A stretch of 64,000 bases of DNA from Phenylobacterium sp. J426. GTDB taxonomy: Bacteria > Pseudomonadota > Alphaproteobacteria > Caulobacterales > Caulobacteraceae. The position numbers and the translations under genes are program-made. The stretch lies in NCBI RefSeq assembly GCF_024699945.1, contig NZ_JAJOMY010000001.1, positions 1,922,001 through 1,986,000 on the forward strand, written 5' to 3'. The notes beneath the pieces were generated by a model. The model did no database searches, was not told the origin of the DNA, and saw nothing but the letters and a program-made list of their open reading frames with translations. Positions 18,704-29,651 of this stretch are shown here, one piece after another (within the stretch, counting starts at the first letter, position 1; every line of letters begins with the position of its first letter).

Positions 18704-20025
18704 TGAACTCCGTCCTGGGTGATCGGCTTGTCCAGCCCCTTGCCGTCCAGGATCAGCTCGCCGGCCGTCGGCTCGCGTCCGGGCGGCCAGTGAGTGGCGG
18801 CGGCCTTCTGCAGGTCGGCCTGGGTGGCGAAGCGGGGCGTCACGATGACGATCAGCTCAGTCTCGGCCTTCTTCCACCGCGACGAGCGGAAGAGGGCGCC
18901 CAGCACCGGCACCTCGGCCACGCCCGGCACCTGCCGCAGGGCGTTGGTGTATTCGCGCTGGAACAGACCGCCGATCGCCAGTGACTGGCCGTCCTTCAGT
19001 TCCACGGTCGTGTGGGTCTTGCGGACGATCAAGCCCGGCACGGTGAAGCCCTGCACGCGCAGCGAGTTGGTGAAGTCGAGCTGGCTGACCTCGGGTTCGA
19101 CTTCCAGGCGGATCAGGCCGTTGTCCTGGACCACCGGCATGAAGGCGAGGGCCACGCCGTATTTGCGGAATTCCAGGCTGATCAGGTCGTCGCGCTGGGG
19201 CACGGGATAGGGGTATTCGCCGCCGGCGTGGAAGGTCGCGGTCTGGCCGGGGATGGCGACCAGGTTCGGGCGGGCGAGCGTGCGGATGACGCCCTTCTCC
19301 TCCAGCGCCGTGAGCTGCGCCTCGAGGCTGACGTTGCCCCAGCCGCCCGAGAAGGCCACAGCGCCGGCTGCGGGGCTGGCGCCGATCAGGCCGTTGCCGA
19401 CGCCGACGGCCCAGGAGTTGTTGCCGACGACCGCGCGGATGCCGAGGTCCTGCAGCGCCGAGCGGGTGGCTTCCAGCACCCGGACCTCGAGGATCACCTG
19501 CTGCGAGGCGCGAACGCTGACGCGGGAGATCAGGCCGTCCGGCGCGTAACGGTGTGCGATGGCTTCGGCCTTGTACTGCACGCCGGTGTCGGACACCTCG
19601 CCGGTCAGCATCAGCGCCTCGCCGAGGTTGCGGACGCGGAGCGGCTCGTTCGGGAAGGCTGCGGCAAGGTCCTGCTGCAGGCCGTCGGCGTCGTAGCCGA
19701 CCCGGATGTCGAGGACTTCCTGCAGCCGGCCGCCCGGGCCGAACACCAGCATGTTGGTCGAGCCGAACTCGAGACCCTGGACGTAGAAGCTGCGGTCGGA
19801 AGTCGCGGTGACCTTGGCGATCTCGGGCTGGGCCACGACGATCCGCGCAGCGGGCTGTCCGAGGCGGAACGACAGCGACTTGTCGCGGGGCACGTGGATC
19901 GAGCGGCGCAGGGCGGACTCGCTCTGCAGCTCCTGGGCCAGCGTTGCGCTCGGCAGCGCCGCGACCGCCGAGGCGAGCGCGAAGGCGCAGGCCATGGCGC
20001 CGAGAAGGGTGCGGGTCATAAGCAT
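18700..20025 (-). CDS. cpaC: Outer-membrane secretin CpaC/RcpA
   Basis: A 441-residue secretin that forms the outer-membrane pore for the Flp pilus. It has a signal peptide (ending near LPSATLAQ), a pilus-specific N-terminal domain with the HVPRDKSLSFRL strand, an N1-type domain, and the secretin barrel region with PVLGALFRSSRW and ELIVIVTPRF near the C-terminus, the strongest family marks. It lies 17 bases after cpaB. Confidence 0.9.
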   Translation of the reverse strand: MLMTRTLLGAMACAFALASAVAALPSATLAQELQSESALRRSIHVPRDKSLSFRLGQPAARIVVAQPEIAKVTATSDRSFYVQGLEFGSTNMLVFGPGGRLQEVLDIRVGYDADGLQQDLAAAFPNEPLRVRNLGEALMLTGEVSDTGVQYKAEAIAHRYAPDGLISRVSVRASQQVILEVRVLEATRSALQDLGIRAVVGNNSWAVGVGNGLIGASPAAGAVAFSGGWGNVSLEAQLTALEEKGVIRTLARPNLVAIPGQTATFHAGGEYPYPVPQRDDLISLEFRKYGVALAFMPVVQDNGLIRLEVEPEVSQLDFTNSLRVQGFTVPGLIVRKTHTTVELKDGQSLAIGGLFQREYTNALRQVPGVAEVPVLGALFRSSRWKKAETELIVIVTPRFATQADLQKAAATHWPPGREPTAGELILDGKGLDKPITQDGVQ

Positions 20026-20042
20026 GGGGGAACTTCCGGACC

Positions 20043-20969
20043 TCAGGTCGTCGCCGTGGGCTTCAGCGCGGTCTTCATCGCCGGCGCGGCCGGCGGAGCG
20101 GCGTCGACATTGCGGGGCTTGCGGTCGCGCTTCACCGCCTCGCCTTCGACGACCAGGATGCCGTAGGAGACCGGCCCGCCGCTGCTCGGCCGCCGCACCG
20201 CGGGCGCGCCGCCGCCGCCGGCGCGCGGGGCGCCGCCCAACAGGAAGTCGGTGGTGCGCAGCGGGCCGGCGTCCGCCACATCGGCCTCGCCGGAGCGCCG
20301 CAACGCCAGCGAAAGGGTGCCGAGCGTCGAGGCGATCGAGAGCTTCTGCGATTCCTCAACCGACACTTCGATGGTGGCGGTGCTGGGCGTCGCCGGCTTC
20401 TCGGACGTGGGGTCGGCGTTCAGGTCGATGCCCAGGACGCGGGCGTTCTGGACGACGATGTAGGAGATGTAGTTGCGGTCGGGGCCTGTAGGCGTCAGGT
20501 CGCGCAGCAGCACCACGTCCACCCGGTCGCCCGGCAGGGCGTGACCGCCGACGCCGGTGGCGTCGCTGACCTTCAGCGTATAGGCGCGCATGCCTTCGGC
20601 GACTTCAGCCGCCACGGTGGGCCGGGAGCCCGGACCGGAAATCTTGGTCGGCAGGACGGGCTCGCGGGCGGCCATCGGCGTCAGCGCGACCGGCGCGCCC
20701 TTGTCCGCGGCCAGAACCTGCTCGATCGTCGAGAACGCACCCTGGGGCGCCAGATTGGCCGGCGCCTTGACGATGGTCAGCATGCCGGGCTGCAGCCGGT
20801 CGCCGTACTTGATCTCGCGGGAGGCGACGACGATCGGCACGCCCTCCTGGGCGGGCGCAACGGCGCTCTGGGCCGCGCCCCTGCCGGGCAGCACGGTCTT
20901 GGCGACCACCAGGGCGCCCAGGCCGAGCACGGCCGAGGCCGCGAGGCTTACGATGGTGACGACGCGCAT
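20043..20969 (-). CDS. cpaB: Pilus assembly protein CpaB/RcpC
   Basis: A 308-residue CpaB/RcpC protein: an N-terminal membrane anchor (VSLAASAVLGLGALVVAKTVL), a SAF domain (residues about 45-110, IVVASREIKYGDRLQPGML), then an RcpC-type segment with HALPGDRVDVVLL. It is periplasmic and thought to link with the secretin. A proline/glycine-rich tail follows. It is the first gene of the visible operon; no pilin, prepilin peptidase or CpaD is encoded upstream. Confidence 0.85.
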   Translation of the reverse strand: MRVVTIVSLAASAVLGLGALVVAKTVLPGRGAAQSAVAPAQEGVPIVVASREIKYGDRLQPGMLTIVKAPANLAPQGAFSTIEQVLAADKGAPVALTPMAAREPVLPTKISGPGSRPTVAAEVAEGMRAYTLKVSDATGVGGHALPGDRVDVVLLRDLTPTGPDRNYISYIVVQNARVLGIDLNADPTSEKPATPSTATIEVSVEESQKLSIASTLGTLSLALRRSGEADVADAGPLRTTDFLLGGAPRAGGGGAPAVRRPSSGGPVSYGILVVEGEAVKRDRKPRNVDAAPPAAPAMKTALKPTATT

Positions 20970-20978
20970 CCGTTCTGG

Positions 20979-21014
20979 CTCACGACTTCAAGAATTCTTC
21001 TTTCGGATCGTGAG
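20979..21014 (-). promoter_or_regulatory. Possible hairpin in the cpaB leader
   Basis: CTCACGA and TCGTGAG form a 7-bp stem around a 22-base interior that itself contains the palindrome AAGAATTCTT, ending 9 bases before the cpaB ATG. No good ribosome site is visible between it and the start. It may be a leader structure or operator; the role is inferred. Confidence 0.3.
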
Positions 21015-21143
21015 GTTAACGGCCGCGGACTTGCGATATCCCCAACAAACGCGGTGAACGTCCGCTAAGCATTTTGAACAACGTCGCTAGCCCGACCCAA
21101 GGGCAGGCGGTTACGGTCCGCCGCCATCTCGGGAGGACGTCCG

Positions 21144-22079
21144 ATGCATCTGCGGCGGCTGGGGAATTCGGGGCTGAAGGTCAGCGTGGTCGGCCTGGGC
21201 TGTAACAACTTCGGCATGCGCATCGACGAGGCCCAGACCCAGGCCGTGGTGGACGCCGCGATCGCGGCCGGGATCAACTTCTTCGACACGGCAGACATCT
21301 ATGGCGCCACGCAGTCGGAGGTGTTCCTGGGCAAGGCGCTCGGCCGCCGGCGCAAGGACGTGATCGTCGCCACCAAGTTCGGCATGGCGGTGAAGGGCGA
21401 CCAGGCGAAGATGGGCGGCTCGCGCCGCTGGATCATGCAGGCCGTCGAGGACAGCCTGACCCGTCTGGGCACGGACTACATCGACCTCTACCAGTTCCAT
21501 ACGCCGGACGCCGATACGCCGGTCGAGGAGACGCTGCGGGCGCTGGACGACCTCGTCCGCCAGGGCAAGGTTCGCTACCTCGGCAACTCCAACTTCGCGG
21601 GCTGGCAGATCGCCGACGCCGACTGGATCGCACGCACCGAACACCTGAACCGCTTCGTCTCCGCGCAGAACGAGCTGTCGCTGCTGAACCGCAGGTCGCT
21701 GTTCGAGGTGCTGCCAGCCTGCGAGCGCTTCGGCCTGGGCTTCCTGCCCTATTTCCCGCTGGCCTCGGGCCTGCTGTCGGGCAAGTACCGGCGGGGCGAG
21801 GCCCCCGGGCAGGATACCCGGCTCGCCGCCTGGGGCGAACGCGGTCAGCGGGCGCTGACCGAGGAGAACTTCAATAAGGTCGAGGCGCTGACCGCCTGGG
21901 CGGCGGCCCGCGGCAGGAGCCTGCTGGACCTCGCCTTCGCCTGGCTGCTGGCGCAACCCTCCGTCTCCTCGGTGATCGCCGGCGCAACGCAGCCCGGGCA
22001 GATCGCCGCCAATGCCGCGACGGCGGACTGGGCGCTCACCGCCGACGAGGTCGCCGAAGTCACCAAACTGGTATCCTGA
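21144..22079 (+). CDS. Aldo/keto reductase
   Basis: A 311-residue NADP-dependent aldo/keto reductase with the usual barrel and catalytic tetrad: Asp in FFDTADIYG, Tyr in the same motif, Lys in VATKFGMA, and His in YQFHTPD. The C-terminal GSNFAGW/RSLLDLAFAWLLAQP region matches the family. GGGAGGACG precedes the ATG. It lies three bases before the CoA-transferase gene, so the two probably form one transcript. The substrate is unknown. Confidence 0.9.
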   Translation: MHLRRLGNSGLKVSVVGLGCNNFGMRIDEAQTQAVVDAAIAAGINFFDTADIYGATQSEVFLGKALGRRRKDVIVATKFGMAVKGDQAKMGGSRRWIMQAVEDSLTRLGTDYIDLYQFHTPDADTPVEETLRALDDLVRQGKVRYLGNSNFAGWQIADADWIARTEHLNRFVSAQNELSLLNRRSLFEVLPACERFGLGFLPYFPLASGLLSGKYRRGEAPGQDTRLAAWGERGQRALTEENFNKVEALTAWAAARGRSLLDLAFAWLLAQPSVSSVIAGATQPGQIAANAATADWALTADEVAEVTKLVS

Positions 22080-22082
22080 TCC

Positions 22083-23296
22083 ATGTACGACCTGCTCAAG
22101 GGCCTCCGCGTGGTGGAAGGCGCGGCCTTCGTCGCCGCACCCACCTGCGCCCTCTACCTCGCCCAGTTCGGCGCCGAGGTGATCCGCTTCGACAACATCG
22201 GCGGCGGGCCCGACTTTCGGCGCTGGCCGCTCGCGGAGAACGGCGAGAGCCTCTACTGGGAGGGGCTGAACAAGGGGAAGAAGTCGATCGCCATCGACCT
22301 ATCCCGACCGGAGGGCCGCGAGATCGCCCAGGCGCTGGCGGCGGCGCCGAACGGCGAGGGAGAGGATGGCGGCCTGTTCGTCACCAACTTCCCGGTCGAT
22401 GGCTTCCTGTCCTACGAGACCCTCTCGAGGCTGCGCCCCGACCTGATCTGCGTCCGCGTCATGGGCTGGGCGGACGGCTCGCAGGGGATGGACTACACGA
22501 TCAACGCCGCGCTGGGCCTGCCGCAGATGACCGGACCGCAGGACGACCCCCGGCCGGTGAACCATGTGCTGGCCGCCTGGGACCTGCTGACCGGCGCCTA
22601 CTGCGCCTTCACCCTGGTCTCGGCCCTGCTGGCCCGTCACCGCACGGGGCAGGGCCGCGAGATCCGGGCGCCGCTGTCGGACATCGCCGCCGCGACCATG
22701 GCCAACCTCGGCTTCACGGCCGAGACGCAGTTGCAGGGCCATCAGCGCCCACGCATGGGCAACGACATCTTCGGCGCCTTCGGCCGCGACTTCCGAACCG
22801 CCGACGGCAAGACCCTGATGCTGCTCGCCATCACGCCCAAGCAGTGGTCGAAGGCGCTGGAGGCGCTGGGGCTGAAGGATGCGGTCGCGGCCGTGGAGGC
22901 CGAACTCGGCGTCTCGTTCGCCACCGACGAGGGCCTGCGCTTCACTCATCGCGCGAGGCTCTACCCGCTCTTCGAGCAGGCGTTCGCGACGAAGACCCTG
23001 GCCCAGCTCGCGCCCGCCTTCGACGCCGGCGGCGTGACCTGGGGGACCTACCAGCCGCTGGAGGCGGCGCTGGACGACCCGCGGCTCTTCAAGGGCAATC
23101 CGCTGTTCCAGGACATCGCGCAGCCCAGCGGCCTGACCTATCCGGTCCCAGGCGCGCCGGCGACCATCCCGCAGGACGAACGCCTGCCGGTGCGGCCGGC
23201 GCCTCGGCTCGGGCAGCACACCGACGAAGTGCTGGCGGAGGTGCTCGGGCTGCCGTCCACCGAGATCGCGCGGCTGCACGACGCCGGCGTCGTGGC

Positions 23297-23300
<4 letters not shown>
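22083..23300 (+). CDS. CaiB/BaiF family (class III) CoA transferase
   Basis: A 405-residue class III CoA transferase. The N-terminal GLRVVEGAAFVAAPTCALYLAQFGAEVIRFD and the NKGKKSIAIDLSRPEG motif are diagnostic; the GQGREIRAPLSD segment holds the position of the catalytic aspartate. Such enzymes move CoA between organic acids (for example carnitine, bile acids, formate or succinate). It follows the aldo/keto reductase by three bases and ends four bases into the convergent mccA. The substrate is not predictable. Confidence 0.85.
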
Positions 23301-25191
<1,891 letters not shown>

Positions 25192-25192
<1 letters not shown>

Positions 25193-26785
25193 TACATCCG
25201 GAAGACGCCGAAGCGGGTTTCAGGGATCGGCGCGTTCAGCGCCGCCGAGATGGACAGGCCCAGGACGTCGCGGGTCTGGGCCGGGTCGATGACGCCGTCG
25301 TCCCAGAGCCTCGCGGTGGCGAAGTAGGGATTGCCCTCGTCCTCGTACTTCTGGCGTATCGGCGCCTTGAAGGCCTCTTCCTCGTCCGGCGACCACTTGT
25401 CGGCGTCACGGTGGACGGTGGCGAGGACGCTGGCCGCCTGTTCACCGCCCATCACCGAGATCCGGCTGTTGGGCCAGGTCCACAGGAAGCGGGGCGAATA
25501 GGCCCGCCCGCACATGCCGTAGTTGCCCGCGCCGAAGGAGCCGCCGATCAGGACCGTGAACTTCGGGACCTCGACGGAGGCGACGGCGGTGACCAGCTTG
25601 GCGCCGTCCTTGGCGATGCCGCCCGCCTCGTAGCGGCCGCCGACCATGAAGCCCGAAATGTTCTGCAGGAAGACGAGTGGGATCTTTCGCTTTGCGGCCA
25701 GTTCGATGAAGTGGGCCCCCCTTCAGCGCGCTCTCCGAGAACAGCACGCCGTTGTTGGCGAGAATGGCGACAGGGAAGCCCCAGATGCGGGCGAAGCCGC
25801 AGACCAGCGTCGTGCCGTAGAGAGCCTTGAACTCGTCGAACTTCGAGCCGTCGACGATGCGGGCGATCACCTCGCGCACGTCGTAGGGCGCGCGCACGTC
25901 CGGCGGGACGATCCCGTAGAGCTCCTCCGGGTCGTAGGCGGGCGGCTCGGGCTCGGCGAGGGTGACGTCCACCTGCTTCGTCGTGTTCAGGTTGGCGACG
26001 ATGTTGCGGACGATGCTGAGCGCGTGCTCGTCGTCCTGGGCCACATGGTCGACAACGCCCGAGCGGCGGCCATGGGTGTCGGCGCCGCCCAGCTCCTCCG
26101 CCGTAATCACCTCGCCCGTGGCGGCCTTCACCAGCGGCGGGCCGCCCAGGAAGATGGTGCCCTGGTTGCGGACGATGACGGTCTCGTCGCTCATCGCCGG
26201 GACGTAGGCGCCGCCGGCGGTGCACGACCCCATCACGCAGGCGATCTGGGCGATGCCCTCGGCGCTCATCCGCGCCTGGTTGAAGAAGATGCGGCCGAAG
26301 TGGTCGCGGTCGGGAAAGACCTCGGCCTGGTGCGGCAGGTTCGCCCCGCCGCTATCCACCAGATAGACGCAAGGCAGGCGGTTCTGCAGGGCGATTTCCT
26401 GCGCCCGCAGGTGCTTCTTTACGGTGACAGGGTAGTAGGCGCCGCCCTTCACCGTGGCGTCGTTGGCGACGATCATCACCTCGCGGCCCGACACCCGGCC
26501 GATGCCCGTGATCACGCCCGCGGCCGGGGCTTCGTCGCCGTACATGCCGTTCGCGGCCAGGCCGCCGACCTCCAGGAAGGGCGAGCCCGGGTCCAGCAGT
26601 CGCATCACCCGGTCGCGCGGCAGCAGCTTGCCGCGGCTGACGTGACGCTTGCGGCTGTCCTCCGAGCCGCCGAGGGCGGCGCTGGCGGAGCGCTGGCGGA
26701 GTTCCTCGACGAGGCCCTGGTTCACCCGCGCGTTGGCGGCGAACGCCTCGGACGCCGGGTCGACGGCGGTGGAGAGCTTCCTCAT
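25192..26785 (-). CDS. mccB: 3-Methylcrotonyl-CoA carboxylase beta subunit, frameshifted
   Basis: Carboxyltransferase of leucine breakdown, about 530 residues. The [21 protein letters not shown] stretch (here split by its variable residues) and [18 protein letters not shown] are close to methylcrotonyl-CoA carboxylase beta chains of bacteria and mitochondria. The frame changes by +1 at the six-C run 25716-25721; five Cs restore [16 protein letters not shown] and join to the intact C-terminus ([22 protein letters not shown]). ATG 26785 gives MRKLSTAVD, after which the family alignment is continuous; an open extension upstream is not used. Confidence 0.9.
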
Positions 26786-27001
26786 GCGGAGGTCTTCTGA
26801 TCCCTCTTGCTTGGCCCGTGTTGTCGGGCGCCGGGCGAACTTCTGCAAGCACGGCATCGCTTTCGGCGAACTCTTTCGTGGATTTGCCGGCGCGCGGCAG
26901 GATCATTCCCGGATCGGCTCTCGCCGTGCAATGTTGTTGTCGCGCGGGGCGGCGGTCCGCATGGCTAGGCTGACGCAGGGTTGGCGTGGCAGAGAAGCGG
27001 C

Positions 27002-28156
27002 GTGACGACAGAAACCTTCCCAGAGATCCGCGAGGCGGTCCGCAAGCTGTGCGCCCGCTTCCCCGGCAGCTACTGGCGCGAGCTGGATCGCGACCGGGCC
27101 TATCCGGCCGAGTTCGTCCGCGCGCTCACCGAGGCGGGCTTCCTGTCGGTGCTGATCCCCGAGGAATATGGAGGGTCGGGCCTTGGCCTGAAGGCGGCGG
27201 CGGCGATTCTGGAGGAGGTTCACCGTTCGGGCTGCAACGGCGCGGCCTGCCACGCCCAGATGTACACCATGGGGACGGTCCTGAAGCACGGCAGCGCCGC
27301 GCAGAAGCAGGCCTATCTGCCGGGCGTCGCCTCGGGCGAGCTGCGGCTGCAGGCGTTCGGTGTCACCGAGCCCGACGCCGGCACCGACACCACCCGCATC
27401 ACCACCTTCGCGAAAAAGGTGGGCGAAAAGTACGTCGTCAACGGCCGCAAGATCTGGATTTCCCGCGCCGAGCACTCGGACCTGATGGTCCTGCTCTGCC
27501 GCACCACGCCGCGCGACGAGGCGAAGAAGCCGTCGGACGGCATGAGCGTCCTGCTGGTCGACCTGCGCCAGGCGGTGGGGAACGGGCTCACCATCCGCCC
27601 GGTCAGGACCATGCTGAACCACGCGACCACCGAGCTCTTCTTCGAGGACCTCGAGGTGCCGGCCGAGAACCTGATCGGCCAGGAAGGCCAGGGCTTCCGC
27701 TACATCCTCGACGGCATGAACGCCGAGCGGATCCTGATCGCCTCGGAGTGCCTGGGCGACGCCCGTTTCTTCATCGACCGCGCCGGGCAGTACGCCCGGG
27801 AGCGGACGGTCTTCGGCCGGCCGATCGGCGAGAACCAGGGCGTGCAGTTCCCGCTCGCCCGCGCCTACGTCCAGATGACCCAGGCCGGCCTGATGGTCGA
27901 CCACGCCGCGACCCTCTTCGAGGCTGGCGAACCATGCGGAACCGAGGCCAACATGGCCAAGCTGGTCGCCTCCGAGGCCTCCTGGTTCGCCGCCGACATG
28001 TGCCTGCAGACCCACGGCGGCTTCGGTTTCGCCGAAGAGTACGACATCGAGCGCAAGTTCCGGGAAACGCGGCTCTATCAGGTGGCGCCGATCTCGACGA
28101 ACCTCATCCTCAGCCACGTGGCCACCCACGTGCTGGGCCAACCCAAGTCCTTCTGA
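27002..28156 (+). CDS. Acyl-CoA dehydrogenase
   Basis: A 384-residue FAD acyl-CoA dehydrogenase: N-terminal helices with LIPEEYGGSGLGL, FAD-contact segment LQAFGVTEPDAGTDTTRI near residue 120, a beta domain with NGRKIWISRAEHSD, and a C-terminal QTHGGFGFAEEYDIERKFRETRLYQ. Start GTG 27002 (VTTETFPEIREAV) is preceded by AGAGAAG. The divergent gene pair is the methylcrotonyl-CoA carboxylase, so an isovaleryl-CoA or related role in leucine breakdown is likely but not proven. It is 14 bases from the enoyl-CoA hydratase. Confidence 0.85.
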   Translation: MTTETFPEIREAVRKLCARFPGSYWRELDRDRAYPAEFVRALTEAGFLSVLIPEEYGGSGLGLKAAAAILEEVHRSGCNGAACHAQMYTMGTVLKHGSAAQKQAYLPGVASGELRLQAFGVTEPDAGTDTTRITTFAKKVGEKYVVNGRKIWISRAEHSDLMVLLCRTTPRDEAKKPSDGMSVLLVDLRQAVGNGLTIRPVRTMLNHATTELFFEDLEVPAENLIGQEGQGFRYILDGMNAERILIASECLGDARFFIDRAGQYARERTVFGRPIGENQGVQFPLARAYVQMTQAGLMVDHAATLFEAGEPCGTEANMAKLVASEASWFAADMCLQTHGGFGFAEEYDIERKFRETRLYQVAPISTNLILSHVATHVLGQPKSF

Positions 28157-28170
28157 ACGCGAGCTTCCGA

Positions 28171-28953
28171 ATGAGCTTCCAGACGATCAAGGTCGAGGAC
28201 GCCGCGCCGGGCGTCAGGGTCATCGCCTTCAACCGGCCCGAGGTGGCCAATGCGTTGTCCACCAAGATGGGACGCGAGCTGCTGGAGGTCTGGAGCGGCC
28301 TCGCCAACGACCACAGCCTGCGCTGTGTGATCCTGCGCGGCGAGGGCAAACACTTCCAGGCCGGCGCGGACCTCAAGGAGCGCAACGGCATGACCGACGA
28401 CGAATGGGCGGACCAGCACCGCCTGTTCGAGGCCATGATCCGCGCGCAGCTCGCCTGTCCCGTGCCGGTGATCGCCGCGGTCCATGGGGCGGCCATGGGC
28501 GGCGGGGCCGAGATGACGCTGGCCTGCGACTTCGCCTATGCCGCGGAAGGCGCCCGGTTCGGCCTGCCGGAGGCCAACCTCGGCATCCTGCCAGGCCTGG
28601 GCGGCGGGCCGCTGCTGGTCCGCGCCGTGGGGCCGCGCCGGGCGCTGGAGCTGATCACCACGGCCCAGCCGTTCAGCGCCGAGCAGGCGGCCGAGTGGGG
28701 CCTGGTCAATGGCGTCGTGGCTGCCGACCAGCTCATGTCGCATGTGCTGGAGATCGCCAAGACCATCGCCACGAAGGCGCCGCTGTCGGTGCGCGGCGCC
28801 AAGCAGATCGTCCATCGCGGTCAGGACCTCGACTTGCCGCACGCGATGAACTTCGAACTCGAGATCTACAACAAGCTCTTCACCACCCAGGACCGGCGCG
28901 AGGGCGTCGCCGCCTTCAACGAGAAGCGCACGCCCAGCTTCGAAGGGCGCTAG
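28171..28953 (+). CDS. Enoyl-CoA hydratase/isomerase family protein
   Basis: A 260-residue crotonase. The oxyanion-hole segment GKHFQAGADLKE near residue 65 and GGGAEMTLACDFAYA near 110 are clear; GLPEANLGILPGLGGG follows, with its glutamate in the catalytic position. Coupled to the acyl-CoA dehydrogenase (14-base gap) and divergent from mccAB, it could be the methylglutaconyl-CoA hydratase of leucine breakdown, though the family is broad. It ends 4 bases inside the convergent hypothetical gene. Confidence 0.85.
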   Translation: MSFQTIKVEDAAPGVRVIAFNRPEVANALSTKMGRELLEVWSGLANDHSLRCVILRGEGKHFQAGADLKERNGMTDDEWADQHRLFEAMIRAQLACPVPVIAAVHGAAMGGGAEMTLACDFAYAAEGARFGLPEANLGILPGLGGGPLLVRAVGPRRALELITTAQPFSAEQAAEWGLVNGVVAADQLMSHVLEIAKTIATKAPLSVRGAKQIVHRGQDLDLPHAMNFELEIYNKLFTTQDRREGVAAFNEKRTPSFEGR

Positions 28954-29558
28954 AACTTCCACGCACAGGTGACGCCGGCGACGGGACCCTGCTTACCCAT
29001 CGCGTCGGCGCCGCCCGCGGCGCGCACCTTGCAACCCTTCGTGGGCTTGCGGGCGAGGTAGGGCAGGTCCTCCTCGGCGTAGCGGCCGGAGGGGTCGAGC
29101 TTCAGTCGCGCGCCCGCGGCCATGCGGATCGAAGGGTCGCCGGCGAGCCGTTGCTGGCAGCGCTCCCGGGCCTGGGGACTCAGTCGATCGAGATTCGCCG
29201 GGCGGCAGTCCAGCAGGCCACGCAGCGCCTGGCGCCCCGGCGTGTCGTCCACCGCGAAGGGCGCCGGTGCGGGCGCCTCGACGCCCGGCGGCGTGGGGCG
29301 GCTCGGACGTACTGTGATCTCGCGCTGCTGGCGGTCGCCCACTTCGGCGCGACGGGGCGGCGCGGGGCGCTCGCGCGGCGCGCGACTGGGCCAGGGCGTC
29401 AGTTCCACGACCATGACCGGCGGCTCGACCGTCGCCGGGCGCTCGCCCAGCCGCCAGGCGAACAGCAGGAAGAGGCCGACGTGCGCCGCGACCGAGGCGG
29501 CGATCGCCACGGCCCTGCCGGTCGGGCGGCCGTTCGGTCGTCTAAGCGTCGTCCCCAA
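28950..29558 (-). CDS. Hypothetical membrane-anchored protein with proline-rich region
   Basis: A 202-residue protein with one N-terminal membrane helix (AVAIAASVAAHVGLFLLFAW, residues about 13-32), a Pro/Arg-rich stretch to about residue 105, then a C-terminal periplasmic part with CRPANLDRLSPQARERCQ and a late GCKVRAAGG...CAWKF. The layout resembles TonB-like anchors, but no TonB C-terminal domain is recognised. I place the start at TTG 29558, preceded by GGGAGAG at a suitable distance; no ATG is available. Four cysteines in the C-terminal part may pair. Function unknown. Confidence 0.6.
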   Translation of the reverse strand: MGTTLRRPNGRPTGRAVAIAASVAAHVGLFLLFAWRLGERPATVEPPVMVVELTPWPSRAPRERPAPPRRAEVGDRQQREITVRPSRPTPPGVEAPAPAPFAVDDTPGRQALRGLLDCRPANLDRLSPQARERCQQRLAGDPSIRMAAGARLKLDPSGRYAEEDLPYLARKPTKGCKVRAAGGADAMGKQGPVAGVTCAWKF

Positions 29559-29651
29559 CAGTCGAGCTCTCCCGCCGGGATCACGCCGTTCGGCCGGTGT
29601 CGAAAAGAAGGCCGTGGCGCTCGACGTGAGTCTCTGCGTACCGTCGCCTCC

